DNA of 64,000 nucleotides. Source: Jiella endophytica (GTDB lineage: Bacteria > Pseudomonadota > Alphaproteobacteria > Rhizobiales > Rhizobiaceae). Below, piece after piece: positions 1 to 9,735 of this stretch; position 1 is the stretch's first letter; every line of letters begins with the position of its first letter. Both the position numbers and the translations under genes were made by a program. Location: assembly GCF_004519335.1 (NCBI RefSeq), contig NZ_SOZD01000003.1, positions 248,001 through 312,000 of the forward strand, written 5' to 3'. The notes under the pieces were generated by a model. That model searched no databases, had not been told where the DNA came from, and saw only the letters and a program-made list of their open reading frames with translations.

Positions 1-333
1 GCGCGCGCTCGGCTTGGCGACGCAGTCGAACGCCCCGATCTCCAGGGCGGCCAGCGTCGTCGCCGCGCCGGGCGCGGTGAGGTTGGAGACCATGATCACC
101 GGCGTCGGCCGGAGCGTCATGATCTTCTCGAGAAAATCGATGCCGTTCATGTTGGGCATCTCGACGTCGAGGGTGACGACGTCGGGATCGAGCTGCTTCA
201 TCATGTTGCGGGCTTCGAACGGGTTCGAGGCCTCGCCCACGACGACGATGTCCGGATCACGGCTGAGCGCATGCTTGATCAGCGCCCGCATGGTGACGGA
301 ATCGTCGACGACTAGAACAGATGCTGCACACAT
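1..333 (-). CDS. cheB: Chemotaxis response regulator / methylesterase CheB (N-terminal part)
   Basis: This is the first 111 codons of CheB; the gene runs off the left edge. CheB is the phosphorylation-activated methylesterase that removes methyl groups from chemoreceptors for adaptation. Visible here is the receiver domain: the acidic pair D10-D11, the phosphoacceptor D56 in the segment [19 protein letters not shown], and the VSNLT and AKPS motifs. 'TLDVEMP' is typical of CheB rather than CheY. The ATG at 333 is preceded by a purine-rich GGGGAGGG. It lies 144 bases after cheR as the last visible gene of the che operon. The catalytic methylesterase domain is outside the window. Confidence 0.93.
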   Translation of the reverse strand, partial: MCAASVLVVDDSVTMRALIKHALSRDPDIVVVGEASNPFEARNMMKQLDPDVVTLDVEMPNMNGIDFLEKIMTLRPTPVIMVSNLTAPGAATTLAALEIGAFDCVAKPSAR

Positions 334-477
334 CCTCAGGCCCTCCCCTGCCCGGACATCTGACGCGACCGCCGGATGCCGGCACGGACCGGCGCTCCGG
401 ACGTCAGGCGCGGACCGGCCGGACTTCGATCCTGGCGGGAAGGTCCGACCATTTCCAGAAACGGTTCAGCCATGGCG

Positions 478-1401
478 TCACCGGATCTTGCGGTAGGAGG
501 TGTTGCCCTGGAACTCGACGGTTTCGAGGGCCGGGCCGGTCACCCGCTCGGAGTGGCCGATGAACAGGACCCCGTGCGGCAGGAGGCGCTCGGTGAAGCG
601 CTTCCACACCCGCTCGCGGGTCGGCTGGTCGAAATAGATCGTCACGTTGCGGCAGAAGATCGCGTCGAACTGGCCGCGCATCGGCCATTCGCCGTTGAGG
701 TTGAGCTCGCGGAAGGCGACGAGATCGCGCAGCGGATCGGCGACCTCGTAGAGCATCTCGGTCGCCGCCAGGCCGCGGCTGCCGCCGTCGGCGCTGGGGC
801 GGAACCACTTGCGGCGAAGATCGGCGGGGACGCTTTCGAGGGCGCCGGCCGCATAGACGCCGGCCCGGCCGGTTGCGACGACGTTCGGATCGATGTCGCT
901 GGCGAGAATCTTGACGTCGTATTCGGCGGCGTTCGGCAGCACCTGCAGGATCGTCATGGCGATCGAATAGGGCTCGTGGCCGATCGAGCAGCCGGCCGAC
1001 CAGATGCGCACCCGCCCGCCGCGCTTGGCTTCGGCCAAAAGCGGCGGCAGCAATTCCTCGCGCAGATGATCGAAGTGATGCATCTCGCGGAAGAAATGCG
1101 TCACGTTGGTCGTCAGCGAGGCGAGCATCGCCATCCGCTCGGTGGTCTGCGAATGATCCTGAACGAGCTCGCAATAGTCCCTGAAGCTCTGCAGTCCGAG
1201 GGCCCGAAGCCGTTTCGACAGGCGGGAATAGACGAAGGTCGCCTTGGTGTCGGCGAGATAGATGCCAGCGTCTTCGTAGAGCAACTTCGCGATGGTGGCG
1301 AAGTCGTTCTCCGTCATCGGGAATTCGCCGTTTCCGAGCTTCGTGGCGCCAGCGCCCGCTCGTTGGGAAACGTGCGTCATGGACTCACGCGTAGCCGTCA
1401 C
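478..1401 (-). CDS. cheR: Chemotaxis protein methyltransferase CheR
   Basis: CheR transfers methyl groups from S-adenosylmethionine to glutamates of chemoreceptors and opposes CheB. The 307-residue product has the N-terminal helical domain (FRDYCELV region), the TTNVTHFFRE motif, the SAM-binding segment RIWSAGCSIGHEPYSIAM, the DIDPNVV acidic motif and IFCRNVTIYF followed by LFIGHSE, all in family order. Other CheR proteins usually have NVMIYF, so the threonine is a small variation. The ATG at 1401 gives the longest product. ATGs at 1380 and 1317 also agree with homologues, so the first ~28 residues are uncertain. It lies 93 bases downstream of cheW in the same operon. Confidence 0.95.
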   Translation of the reverse strand: MTATRESMTHVSQRAGAGATKLGNGEFPMTENDFATIAKLLYEDAGIYLADTKATFVYSRLSKRLRALGLQSFRDYCELVQDHSQTTERMAMLASLTTNVTHFFREMHHFDHLREELLPPLLAEAKRGGRVRIWSAGCSIGHEPYSIAMTILQVLPNAAEYDVKILASDIDPNVVATGRAGVYAAGALESVPADLRRKWFRPSADGGSRGLAATEMLYEVADPLRDLVAFRELNLNGEWPMRGQFDAIFCRNVTIYFDQPTRERVWKRFTERLLPHGVLFIGHSERVTGPALETVEFQGNTSYRKIR

Positions 1402-1494
1402 CGACCTGTTCTCCTCGATGGCGGGCAGCCCGGCTGCCGCCCTTGAATGTCTTCGAAGCGCCCGGAAAAAAGGGCCAACTCCTTCGTGTCAGCC

Positions 1495-1977
1495 TCAGGC
1501 GACGTTCTGGTACTGCGGCAGGACGTTGTCCGTCGCGATCAGCGAGATCATGCGGCCCTCGATCGCCATGACGCCGCGCACGAAAGTCTTGGCGAGGTCG
1601 GAGGCAAGGTCGGGTGTCGGCTGCAGGAGCTCGTCGGTAATCGTCAGTATATCGGAGACCGCATCCACCAGCAGGCCGAAGAGCTGCTGCTCGACCCGGA
1701 CGACGATGATGACGCTGCGCGCCGTCGGAACCGTCCTCGGGAAGCCGAGCCGCGCCGCGAGATCGACGATCGGCAGCACCGCGCCGCGCAGGTTGATGAC
1801 GCCGTTGACGTAGGAGGGAGCGTGCGGCAGGGGCGTTGCCTGGGTCCAGCCGCGGATCTCGCGCACCGACATGATGTCGACGCAGAATTCCTGCTCTCCG
1901 ATACAGAAGGCGATCAGTTCGCGCGCCGAGCGCGGGTCGGTGCGGTTGTCGTTCTGGGGTGGCGAAAGGGTCGTCAT
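1495..1977 (-). CDS. cheW: Chemotaxis scaffold protein CheW
   Basis: CheW couples chemoreceptors to the CheA kinase in the membrane-associated array. The 160-residue product is a single CheW domain: [22 protein letters not shown], then [28 protein letters not shown] and the C-terminal [11 protein letters not shown] segment. The ATG at 1977 follows the cheA stop by 5 bases, so translation is probably coupled. Length is normal for the family. Confidence 0.96.
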   Translation of the reverse strand: MTTLSPPQNDNRTDPRSARELIAFCIGEQEFCVDIMSVREIRGWTQATPLPHAPSYVNGVINLRGAVLPIVDLAARLGFPRTVPTARSVIIVVRVEQQLFGLLVDAVSDILTITDELLQPTPDLASDLAKTFVRGVMAIEGRMISLIATDNVLPQYQNVA

Positions 1978-1982
1978 TCTGC

Positions 1983-4250
1983 TCACTCCGCTGCGTGCTG
2001 CATGCTGCTGTTGAAGAAATTGCCTTCCGGCCGTGACGTGGCGACGACGGCGTCGACGTCGAGAATGAGCGCGACACGGCCGTCGCCGAGGATGGTCGCC
2101 GCGGCGATGCCGGGGACGCGTCCGTAATTGGCCTCGAGGCTCTTGATCACCACCTGGCGCTGGCCCTGGATGGCATCGACGAGCAGCGCCGAGCGGGCGC
2201 CGTTTTCGGCCTCGACCAGGATCGCGACACCGCCGGTGGCGCTCGCCTGTTCGTAGGAGTAGCCGAGCTCGCGGGCGACATCGACGAGCGGCAGGAAGTT
2301 GTCGCGAACCTGCACCAGCCGGGCGTCGCCGCCGAAGCTCTTCACTTCGCTGGCCTTCGGCTGCAGCGTCTCGATGATCGCCGTCAGCGGCACCACCACC
2401 GTCTGGTCGCCGACCGAGACGATCATGCCGTCGAGCACCGCCAGGGTCAGCGGCAGGCTCATGGTGAAGGTCGAGCCCTTGCCTGGACGCGAGGTGATCG
2501 ACACGCGGCCGCCCAGCGCCTGGATCGAGCGCTTGACGACGTCCATGCCGACGCCGCGGCCGGAGAGCGAGGAGATCTTCTCCGCCGTCGAGAAGCCCGG
2601 CAGGAAGATCAGGTTGTCGATCTCCTCGTCGGAAAGGTTCGCCTCGGCGGGGATCAGCCCCTTCTTGATGGCGATGTCCTTGACGCGCTTGCGGTTGATG
2701 CCGGCGCCGTCGTCGGAGATCTCGATGACGATGCGGCCCGAACGGTGCATCGCCGCGACGCGGACGACGCCTTCCTCGGTCTTGCCCGCGGAGAGACGAT
2801 CCTCCGGCTTTTCGAGGCCGTGGTCGATGGCGTTGCGGATCATGTGGGTGAGCGGGTCGGCCAGCCGTTCGATGACGGTCTTGTCGACCTCGGTCCATTC
2901 ACCCTCGGTGATCAGCCGGACCTGCTTGCCGGAGATGTCGGCGACCTCGCGCACCAGGCGCGGCAGTCGCTGGAACACCGACTTCACCGGCTGCGCGCGG
3001 ATCGCCATGACGCTGTCCTGGATCTCGCGGGTCAGCTGCTCGAGCTCGTCGAAGCCGACGGCGACGTCGGAAGCGCGGGCAAGGCCGGCCTGATAGGCGC
3101 GCTGCGACAGCATGACCTGATGGATCACCAGTTCGCCGACGAGGTCGATCAGCCGGTCGACGCGTTCGAGATCGACGCGGATGGTCTGGGCCGCACCGCC
3201 GCCGCCACCCTTGCCGTCGCCGCCGGCCTCGGCCTTGGCGGCGGCCGGAGCGCTCGGCGCGGCAGCCTTCTCCGGTGCCGGCTTCGGCGCTTCGGCCTTG
3301 GCCGGCTCGGCCGCCTTGGCGGGCTCTTCCTCCGGCTCGTCCTTGCCGGAAACGTCGTCGGCACCGCCCTCGTCGTCCGGCGTCGCCTTGATGCGCGCCA
3401 GGATGTCGGCGATGTCGGGATCGTCGCTGTCGTCGTCGTCGTCCTCGTCGGGCAGCGCCTCGATCGACAGGTCGGAATCGAACTCGACGAATTCGAAGAC
3501 TTCGCGAACCTTCTCTTCCGACTCGGCGGTGGAGAGTTCGATGGTGAAGGTGAGATAGGCGCCTTCCGGGTCGATCGCCGTCAGCAGCGGCACCTCGGAG
3601 GTGTTGCAGACGACCTTCGCCTCGCCGAGGGCGTAGACGTCGCGCAGAACGCGGTTCGCCTCGTTCGCCTTGGCGTACATCCGCGGCGACGGCTTGAAGA
3701 CGATCTTGAAGCGGTTGTCGCCGCCGATGCCCATCAGGTCGCTGAGGTCGACCGCGACGGGCGTGAAGTCGAGGTCGCCCATGCCGTCGTCATAGACCGG
3801 GCCGTCAGAGGCCGGCGCGGCGGCGCTCTTGCCGGCGGAGGGAGCCGGCGGCTCCTCGCCCTTGGCGAGCGCGACGAGACCCTTCAGCTCGTCGATCAGG
3901 GCCGCGTTGCGCTCGGCGTCCGCCGTGCCGCCGTCGCGCGCCACGGTGACGAGATCGGCCAGCGCGTCGGCCGAGCGCAGCATGATCTTGACGACTTTTT
4001 CAGACGATTCGAGGCGCCCGGAACGCATCTCGTCCAGCGTCGTCTCGAAGACGTGCGCGAAGTGGACGAGGTCGTCCAGGCTGAAGGCGCCGGCGCCGCC
4101 CTTGATCGAATGAACGGCACGAAAGACGGCGTTGACGGTGTCAGAGTCCGCTTCGTCATTTTCGATCGCCAGGAGCCCTGCTTCGAGTTCCGCCAACTGC
4201 TCGGCGCATTCTTCGAAGAAGGTTTGCCGGATTTCGGCCATTGCATCCAT
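1983..4250 (-). CDS. cheA: Chemotaxis histidine kinase CheA
   Basis: CheA autophosphorylates on the HPt histidine and passes phosphate to CheY and CheB. The 755-residue product shows the HPt domain with H47 in [12 protein letters not shown], a CheY/CheB-binding (P2-like) region around residues 185-275, a very acidic then Ala/Pro/Lys-rich linker, a dimerisation domain, the kinase domain (N box [12 protein letters not shown] box [16 protein letters not shown]), and a C-terminal CheW-like domain. The start at 4250 is chosen because the 11-residue upstream extension is not family-like and GGAAAGAG precedes this ATG. It sits between cheY and cheW in the usual rhizobial order. Confidence 0.96.
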   Translation of the reverse strand: MDAMAEIRQTFFEECAEQLAELEAGLLAIENDEADSDTVNAVFRAVHSIKGGAGAFSLDDLVHFAHVFETTLDEMRSGRLESSEKVVKIMLRSADALADLVTVARDGGTADAERNAALIDELKGLVALAKGEEPPAPSAGKSAAAPASDGPVYDDGMGDLDFTPVAVDLSDLMGIGGDNRFKIVFKPSPRMYAKANEANRVLRDVYALGEAKVVCNTSEVPLLTAIDPEGAYLTFTIELSTAESEEKVREVFEFVEFDSDLSIEALPDEDDDDDSDDPDIADILARIKATPDDEGGADDVSGKDEPEEEPAKAAEPAKAEAPKPAPEKAAAPSAPAAAKAEAGGDGKGGGGGAAQTIRVDLERVDRLIDLVGELVIHQVMLSQRAYQAGLARASDVAVGFDELEQLTREIQDSVMAIRAQPVKSVFQRLPRLVREVADISGKQVRLITEGEWTEVDKTVIERLADPLTHMIRNAIDHGLEKPEDRLSAGKTEEGVVRVAAMHRSGRIVIEISDDGAGINRKRVKDIAIKKGLIPAEANLSDEEIDNLIFLPGFSTAEKISSLSGRGVGMDVVKRSIQALGGRVSITSRPGKGSTFTMSLPLTLAVLDGMIVSVGDQTVVVPLTAIIETLQPKASEVKSFGGDARLVQVRDNFLPLVDVARELGYSYEQASATGGVAILVEAENGARSALLVDAIQGQRQVVIKSLEANYGRVPGIAAATILGDGRVALILDVDAVVATSRPEGNFFNSSMQHAAE

Positions 4251-4330
4251 GGTCTGTCTCTTTCCACCCTCGATCCGGCACATGCGTACCGGAAATTGCC
4301 TCGACCTTATGCGCCGTCGTCAGTCCGACC

Positions 4331-4702
4331 TCAGGCCGCGACGCGGTTGATCGCGTCGACCAGCTTGGTCGGATCGAACGGCTTGACGATCCAGCCCGTG
4401 GCGCCGGCCAGCCGCGCACGCTGCTTCTTCTCCTGATCGCTCTCCGTCGTCAGGACGAGGATCGGGATGGCGCGGCGGCTCGGATTGGAGCGGACTTCCT
4501 CGATGAACTGGAAGCCGTCCTTGCGGGGCATGTTGATGTCCGTGATGATCACGTCCGGCTCGATATCCATGCCCTGGAGCACCTCGATGCCGTGCTGGCC
4601 ATCCTCGGCCTGAACGACCGTGAAGCCCGACGAGGCGAGCGTGACCTTCAGCATCTCTCGCATCGTGCGGGAGTCGTCGATGGTGAGAATGGTGCGTTTC
4701 AT
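4331..4702 (-). CDS. cheY: Chemotaxis response regulator CheY
   Basis: A stand-alone 123-residue receiver domain that, when phosphorylated by CheA, acts on the flagellar motor or serves as a phosphate sink. Key residues are visible: D9-D10, phosphoacceptor D55 (DVIITDINMP), the threonine pair in LVLTTES and K in WIVKPFDP. Its ATG overlaps the stop of the upstream STAS gene by 4 bases (ATGA). Position before cheA matches cheY1 of the rhizobial che operon; a second cheY, if present, would be beyond the left edge. Confidence 0.95.
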   Translation of the reverse strand: MKRTILTIDDSRTMREMLKVTLASSGFTVVQAEDGQHGIEVLQGMDIEPDVIITDINMPRKDGFQFIEEVRSNPSRRAIPILVLTTESDQEKKQRARLAGATGWIVKPFDPTKLVDAINRVAA

Positions 4703-5013
4703 TGTGCAACTTCCTTTTCGAGAATGGCCTGGGGTGTAAGGCCAAGAACCTGAAGACCGGAGATGAAGGAATCCGATGGTTCGGCGATGCTGAACGCGGC
4801 CATCTCGTCCTTCCAGGTGGCGGCGGCCGCGATGAGGATCTGGACGCACTGGGTGCCGAGGCGCTCGACCTTCGAGGCGTCGACGACCAGGTTCTGTCCC
4901 CTGAGAGACATCAGCTTCTCGGTCAGCGGCGTTGCGGCCTTCAGATCGAGCACTTCGGGAAGCGCGTAGACCGCGTCCTCCGCGGAGCTCGCCTTGGTTG
5001 ACTTGCGGGGCAT
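4699..5013 (-). CDS. STAS-domain protein heading the chemotaxis operon (CheS/orf2-like)
   Basis: A 104-residue protein with STAS-fold features: VLDLKAATPLTEKLMSL, NLVVDASKVERLGTQCVQIL and SFISGLQVLGL. In STAS anti-sigma antagonists a serine or threonine follows 'DAS'; here the segment is DASKVERLGT. It is the first gene of the che operon and overlaps cheY by ATGA. By position it matches the small gene before cheY1 in rhizobial che operons; in Sinorhizobium the protein encoded there, CheS, binds CheA and speeds CheY1 dephosphorylation. Equivalence to CheS is inferred from location and size only. Confidence 0.8.
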   Translation of the reverse strand: MPRKSTKASSAEDAVYALPEVLDLKAATPLTEKLMSLRGQNLVVDASKVERLGTQCVQILIAAAATWKDEMAAFSIAEPSDSFISGLQVLGLTPQAILEKEVAQ

Positions 5014-5666
5014 CAGACTTCCTCCCAGCTTGCAGCGGAGACATGCGGTTGATCGGCAAATGGCGGTGCGACGGCGGGGCCTGCCGGCCGCACCGGCGCT
5101 CTCGGCCCGGCGGCCGCGGCCGGCACGGCAGTGACGGAAATGATGATCATCGGCGGCGCCCCGGTCCGGCGACCCGCCGCACCCTGATGCGACCAGCGAT
5201 CGCCCCGGTCGGCTTCGCGGCAAAGGTAAGCCCGGGAGACATTAAGGTCAGTTCTGCCGATATTTCGAGATTCGTGAGTTCCATTGTCCGCTATCTGCGT
5301 TCTCGGAAATTTCTCTTTCGTTGGTCCGCCGGAAACTTAGCCTCAAGCTCCTAAACAATTCTTTATCGCGTTGCAGAATGTGCGGGGCCGGCGGCCTTCG
5401 CGCAGGTCGGGCCAGAACTGGCAGATTTCTATTCTCCAATTCTTGGGTGTATTTCGAAAAGATCACCGATCTATTTACTGCAGCCGGCAACAGCCCGGCT
5501 CGCCATGCGAACCGGGAGTTCCCCAGCGACAACAGAAAACCGATCTCTTTGCGCGAGCCTTGCGCCGGCTCTCGGGGCCGAGCTCGCCGCCGGCCCTTGA
5601 GTGGCGGCGCCGAATGCGGGAGAAGCCGAGACGCGACCCAGGAACGAACGAAAGCGACGGCAGGCC
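5014..5666. other. Divergent intergenic region between che operon and ribokinase
   Basis: There are 653 bases without a convincing gene. The middle (about 5265-5480) is clearly less GC-rich than its surroundings, as expected of promoter DNA for the leftward che operon. Short ORFs exist in both directions but have no family-like sequence. No confident -35/-10 pair or operator was identified. Confidence 0.5.
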
Positions 5667-6617
5667 ATGACTGACAGCAATCGGCATCAAGGCACCGTCT
5701 TCGTCTTCGGATCGGTGAACATCGACCTCGTCTGCCGGGTGGACGGAATTGCCCGGCCCGGCGAGACCGTCTTGTCGGCCCGCTACGAGCAGCTCTTCGG
5801 CGGCAAGGGTGCGAATCAGGCGGTCGCCGCCGCGCGGGCCTCGCGCCGTCCCGTCGCCTTTGCCGGCGCCGTCGGCGACGACGACCTCGGGCGTGCCGCC
5901 AGGGAGCAGATGCGCCGGGAAGGGATCGACACTGCCCATCTGGCGACCGGCGCAGAGCGCACCGGCTGCGCCTTCATCGCCATCGACCGGAGCGGCGAAA
6001 ACGCCATCACCGTTGCCAGCGGCGCCAATCTCGAAGCCAGTGCCGGCGATCTCGACCCATCGCTTTTCAGCGCCGACACCGTTCTCGTCCTGCAGATGGA
6101 GATCGCGCTCGCCGAGACCCTTGCGGCGGCCGAGCGGATGAGCGCCGCCCGCGGGCGCGTCGTCGTCAACCTGGCGCCGGTGCCGGCGGATCTTCGCGCG
6201 GACGATCTGTCGCGGCTGCTCGCTGCAAGTAACGTTCTCGTCGTCAATGAAGGAGAACTCGCCGCCGCGGCGCGGATCGTCGGCGTCGACGCGGCCGACC
6301 CTGCCGCCATGGCGGAGGCGCTCGCCGCCCGCTACGGCATCGAGGTGATCGCGACCCTCGGCGGCGACGGCGCGCTCGTCGCCAGTGCCGACGGCGGCTG
6401 CGAGACGATCGCCGCGATGGCCGTCGACGTCGTCGATACCACCGGCGCGGGTGACACCTTCGTCGGCGTTCTTGCCGGCGGTCTGGCGCAAGGGCTGCCG
6501 ACGCCGGAGGCCGCGCGGCGCGCCTCCGTGGCTGCCTCCCTTGCCTGCCGCAGGCTCGGTGCCCAGACCGCGATGCCCTCGGCCGACGAGATCGACGCGG
6601 CGCTGGCCGGCGCATGA
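5667..6617 (+). CDS. rbsK: Ribokinase (PfkB family)
   Basis: Cytoplasmic kinase predicted to phosphorylate ribose to ribose-5-phosphate. The 316-residue product begins VFVFGSVNIDLVCRVD, has the PfkB signature 1 GGKGANQAVAAARA and signature 2 DTTGAGDTFVGVLAGG with the catalytic aspartate, and ALAARYGIEVIATLGGDGA between them. The ATG at 5667 fits family length; upstream in-frame starts add unrelated residues. It overlaps the modE-like gene by ATGA, an odd pairing because no ribose transporter is adjacent. The sugar ABC transporter at 36-40 kb could supply it. Related sugar kinases cannot be excluded. Confidence 0.88.
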   Translation: MTDSNRHQGTVFVFGSVNIDLVCRVDGIARPGETVLSARYEQLFGGKGANQAVAAARASRRPVAFAGAVGDDDLGRAAREQMRREGIDTAHLATGAERTGCAFIAIDRSGENAITVASGANLEASAGDLDPSLFSADTVLVLQMEIALAETLAAAERMSAARGRVVVNLAPVPADLRADDLSRLLAASNVLVVNEGELAAAARIVGVDAADPAAMAEALAARYGIEVIATLGGDGALVASADGGCETIAAMAVDVVDTTGAGDTFVGVLAGGLAQGLPTPEAARRASVAASLACRRLGAQTAMPSADEIDAALAGA

Positions 6618-7021
6618 CGGAGCCGCCTGCCCGCGCCGTCGCGCATCTGCGCCTCAGACTCAGCGACCGCTTCAGCATCGGTCCGGGCAAGGCCCGACTG
6701 CTGGAGACGATCGCCGAGACCGGATCGATCGCCGCCGCCGGGCGGCGCCTGAAGATGAGCTACAAGCGGGCCTGGTCGCTGGTCGAGGAAATGAATGCCG
6801 GCTTCCGCGAGCCTCTGGTGGCCTCCGCACGCGGCGGCAATGCCGGCGGCGGCGCCAGCCTGACGCCGGCCGGCGAGACCGTGCTTTCGAGCTATCGCAA
6901 GGTGGAGGCCGAAGCCGAGGCGGCGGTCGCCGGCGAGATCACCGTCCTGCGGGCGCTGCTCGCGCCAGAGACGGCCGCGGCAGACGATCCGCCCGGGCAA
7001 AATCTCAAACGCGGCACTTGA
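6614..7021 (+). CDS. modE: ModE-like winged-helix regulator lacking the molybdate-binding domain
   Basis: A 135-residue protein resembling only the N-terminal DNA-binding domain of ModE: FSIGPGKARLLETIAETGSIAAAGRRLKMSYKRAWSLVEEMN, then LTPAGETVLSSYRKVE. Full ModE (about 260 residues) carries two C-terminal Mop domains that bind molybdate; these are absent. It therefore either senses molybdate through a partner or acts as a constitutive repressor. It overlaps the ribokinase stop by ATGA and is followed 14 bases later by a palindrome that looks like its operator, then modABC. Confidence 0.88.
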   Translation: MTEPPARAVAHLRLRLSDRFSIGPGKARLLETIAETGSIAAAGRRLKMSYKRAWSLVEEMNAGFREPLVASARGGNAGGGASLTPAGETVLSSYRKVEAEAEAAVAGEITVLRALLAPETAAADDPPGQNLKRGT

Positions 7022-7035
7022 CGCGGGCGGGCAAG

Positions 7036-7059
7036 CGATATGTTCTGCAAAACATATCG
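7036..7059 (+). promoter_or_regulatory. ModE (Mop) box-like operator before modA
   Basis: A perfect 9-base inverted repeat with a 6-base spacer: CGATATGTT, CTGCAA, AACATATCG. The 9-6-9 geometry and CG-TAT ends resemble known ModE boxes of E. coli and Rhodobacter. It lies between the modE-like stop (7021) and the modA start (7069). Its right end runs into the GGAG ribosome binding site of modA, so a bound repressor would block transcription entry and lie on the leader. The role is inferred from symmetry and context. Confidence 0.8.
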
Positions 7060-7068
7060 GAGAACTCC

Positions 7069-7824
7069 ATGACACGCTTCCTGCCGCTCGCCCCCCTCGC
7101 CGCCGCTGCCGCCCTCTTCTGCCTCACCGGTCAGGCCGCGGCGGGCACCACTGCGGTCGCCGTCGCCGCAAACTTCACCGAGCCGGCCAAGGAGATCGCC
7201 AAGGCCTTTGCGGCAAAGACCGGCGACACTGCCGAGCTGAGCTTCGGCTCGACGGGGTCGCTCTACGCGCAGATCGGCCAGGGCGCGCCCTTTCAGGTCT
7301 TTCTGGCGGCGGACGACGAGCGGCCGCGCCGCGCGATTTCCGACGGGCTTGCCGCCGAGGGCAGCGAATTCACCTATGCGATCGGCACCCTCGCCCTCTA
7401 CAGCGCCGATCCCGATCTGGTGACGGGGCCGGAAACGCTGAGCAAGGCGACATTCGACAAGGTCGCCATCGCCAATCCGAAGACCGCGCCCTACGGCGCC
7501 GCGGCCGTCGAGACGATGAAGAAGCTTGGCGTCTACGACGATCTCGAAGCAAAGCTCGTCGAAGGCAACAGCATCGCCCAGGCCTTTCAGTTCGTCTCGA
7601 CCGGCAATGCCGAACTCGGCTTCGTCGCGCTCTCGCAGATCGCCGGCAACGAAGCCGGATCGCGGTGGATCGTCCCGGCCGAGGATCATGCGGCGATCCG
7701 CCAGGATGCCGTGCTGCTCACCCCCGGCGAAGACAGCGAGACGGCGAAGGCCTTCATCGCCTTCCTGAAGGGCCCGGAAGCGGCGAAGATCATCAAGCGC
7801 TACGGCTACGAGAGCGGCCAGTGA
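7069..7824 (+). CDS. modA: Molybdate ABC transporter substrate-binding protein ModA
   Basis: Periplasmic protein that captures molybdate (and tungstate) for ModBC. The 251-residue product has a signal peptide (hydrophobic residues 5-20 ending in GQAAAG), then TTAVAVAANFTEPAKEIAKAF, LSFGSTGSLYAQIGQGAPFQVFLAADDERP and GNAELGFVALSQI, the characteristic ModA blocks with the oxyanion-binding serine in GSTGSL. The ATG at 7069 has GGAG 7 bases upstream. Expression is probably controlled at the palindrome just before it. Confidence 0.95.
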   Translation: MTRFLPLAPLAAAAALFCLTGQAAAGTTAVAVAANFTEPAKEIAKAFAAKTGDTAELSFGSTGSLYAQIGQGAPFQVFLAADDERPRRAISDGLAAEGSEFTYAIGTLALYSADPDLVTGPETLSKATFDKVAIANPKTAPYGAAAVETMKKLGVYDDLEAKLVEGNSIAQAFQFVSTGNAELGFVALSQIAGNEAGSRWIVPAEDHAAIRQDAVLLTPGEDSETAKAFIAFLKGPEAAKIIKRYGYESGQ

Positions 7825-7861
7825 GACCCATTGAGAGACGCATCGCGAAACGACGGGCGCG

Positions 7862-8536
7862 ATGAGGCTCGACACCGCCGACATCTTATCGGCGCTGGTG
7901 CTGACGCTGGAACTTGCCGGTGTCACCACCCTCGTCCTCCTGGTGCTCGGAACCCCGCTCGCCTGGTGGCTTTCGCGCTCGCGCTCGCTCGTCAGTGACA
8001 TCGTCGGCACGCTGGTCGCCCTGCCGCTGGTGCTGCCGCCAACGGTGCTCGGCTTCTATCTCTTGATCGCGCTCGGGCCGGACGGTCTCGGCGGCCTTGC
8101 CGGCGTGCGCTCGCTGGCCTTTTCCTTTGCCGGCCTCGTCGCTGGCTCGGTCGTCTATTCGCTGCCCTTCGTCGTCCAGCCGATCCGCGGCGCCTTCGAG
8201 GCGATGGGCCGGCGCCCGTTGGAGGTCGCCGCCACCCTCAGGGCTTCGCCGCTCGACCGTTTCTTCACCGTCGCCATCCCCCTCGCCCGGCCGGGCTTCC
8301 TCACCGGCGCCGTCCTCGGCTTCGCCCATACGGTGGGCGAATTCGGCGTCGTGCTGATGATCGGCGGCAACATCCCCGGCAAGACCCGCGTCCTCTCCAT
8401 CGCCATGTTCGACTATGTCGAGCAGCTGCGCTACCGCGAGGCGCATCTCGTCGCCGGCGCCATGCTGGTCTTTTCCTTCCTGGTGATCCTCGCCATGTCG
8501 CGGATCGGCCGGCGCATCGGCGAGGTCCGGCCATGA
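7862..8536 (+). CDS. modB: Molybdate ABC transporter permease ModB
   Basis: Inner-membrane permease of the molybdate importer, 224 residues with about five hydrophobic segments. It contains the permease coupling loop [25 protein letters not shown], including the EAA-type motif that contacts Mod[15 protein letters not shown] and [22 protein letters not shown] are typical ModB segments. It starts 37 bases after modA and overlaps modC by ATGA. Confidence 0.95.
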   Translation: MRLDTADILSALVLTLELAGVTTLVLLVLGTPLAWWLSRSRSLVSDIVGTLVALPLVLPPTVLGFYLLIALGPDGLGGLAGVRSLAFSFAGLVAGSVVYSLPFVVQPIRGAFEAMGRRPLEVAATLRASPLDRFFTVAIPLARPGFLTGAVLGFAHTVGEFGVVLMIGGNIPGKTRVLSIAMFDYVEQLRYREAHLVAGAMLVFSFLVILAMSRIGRRIGEVRP

Positions 8537-9681
8537 CGGCTGCGGCCGGCGGCAAGCCGGCGGAACCGCACGGCCTCGACGTCTCGTTGCGCGGCCGGCG
8601 CGGCGAGTTCAGCGTCGAGGCGGCCTTCACCATGCCGCGGCGGGGCGTCACCGCGCTGTTCGGCCCGTCGGGCTCCGGCAAGACCTCGATCCTGCGGGCG
8701 ATCGCCGGCCTCACCCGCCTCGAGGGCCGGGTGCTCGCGGGCGGCGACGTCTGGCAGGACGGGGCACGCTTTCTGCCGACCCATCGCCGCGCGCTCGGCT
8801 ACGTCTTTCAGGAGGCGAGCCTGTTCGAGCATCTCTCCGTTGCCGGCAATCTCGTCTACGGGGCGAGGCGCAGCCCCGGCGGCATCGACCAGGAGCTGCT
8901 TCTCGAAGTCATCGAGCTCCTGGCGCTCGGGCCGCTCCAGGGGCGCGCCGTCGCCGACCTCTCCGGCGGCGAACGCCAGCGGGTGGCGATCGGCCGGGCG
9001 ATCCTGACGCACCCGCGGTTGATGCTGATGGACGAGCCGCTCTCCGGGCTCGACCGGCGGGCAAAGGACGAGATCCTGCCGTTCCTGGAACGGCTCGCCG
9101 GCTCTTTCGCCCTGCCGATCCTCTATGTCAGCCACGACATCGGCGAGATCGAACGCCTCGCCGACGACATCGTCCTCGTCGAACAGGGACGCGTGACGGC
9201 CAGCGGACCGCTCAACCAGGCGCTGACCGACATCGGCCTCGGCTTCGTGCGCCACCCGCACGCCGCAGCGGTGCTGCCGGCGCGGGTCACCGGCTTCGAC
9301 GAGGCGGACGGCCTTGCCGAACTCGACCTTTGCGGCCAGACCGTCTTCGTCGATGGCAGCGGGCCGGGTGAGATCGGCCTCGAACGGCGGCTGCGCATCG
9401 AGGCGAGCGACGTCAGTCTCGCCAGGGAGCCGCTCACCCACTCGACCATCCTCAACACCTTGTCCGTCGAGATCGTCGCCATCGAGCCGGCCGGTCGCGC
9501 CAACCTCGCCGTGCTCCTGGCGCTCGATGGCCCGGGCCGCCTCACCTTCATGGCCAAGGTGACCCGGCGCTCGGCGGCGCGGCTGGAGCTCGCCCCCGGC
9601 GACCGGCTTTTCGCGCAGATCAAATCGGTGTCGCTGGCGACCTCGCCGACGCCCGGCCGGCAAATTGCGTCTTCTACCTGA
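8533..9681 (+). CDS. modC: Molybdate ABC transporter ATP-binding protein ModC
   Basis: ATPase that powers ModB. The 382-residue product has Walker [18 protein letters not shown] loop [14 protein letters not shown], signature [14 protein letters not shown], Walker [13 protein letters not shown] and the H loop SHD. The C-terminal ~120 residues form the TOBE/Mop-type domain ([21 protein letters not shown]) that can bind molybdate. Because the ModE in this operon lacks Mop domains, this is the only visible molybdate-sensing fold besides ModA. Confidence 0.95.
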   Translation: MTAAAGGKPAEPHGLDVSLRGRRGEFSVEAAFTMPRRGVTALFGPSGSGKTSILRAIAGLTRLEGRVLAGGDVWQDGARFLPTHRRALGYVFQEASLFEHLSVAGNLVYGARRSPGGIDQELLLEVIELLALGPLQGRAVADLSGGERQRVAIGRAILTHPRLMLMDEPLSGLDRRAKDEILPFLERLAGSFALPILYVSHDIGEIERLADDIVLVEQGRVTASGPLNQALTDIGLGFVRHPHAAAVLPARVTGFDEADGLAELDLCGQTVFVDGSGPGEIGLERRLRIEASDVSLAREPLTHSTILNTLSVEIVAIEPAGRANLAVLLALDGPGRLTFMAKVTRRSAARLELAPGDRLFAQIKSVSLATSPTPGRQIASST

Positions 9682-9735
9682 CGAAAATCCGGGTTATCCG
9701 AAAATGGTGTCCCGCGTAACGAAAGGTCGACCGAC

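Noticed and set aside
5248-5532. 94-codon minus-strand frame between che operon and ribokinase
   Set aside because: No family resemblance, no clear ribosome binding site, and it coincides with an AT-richer promoter-like zone.
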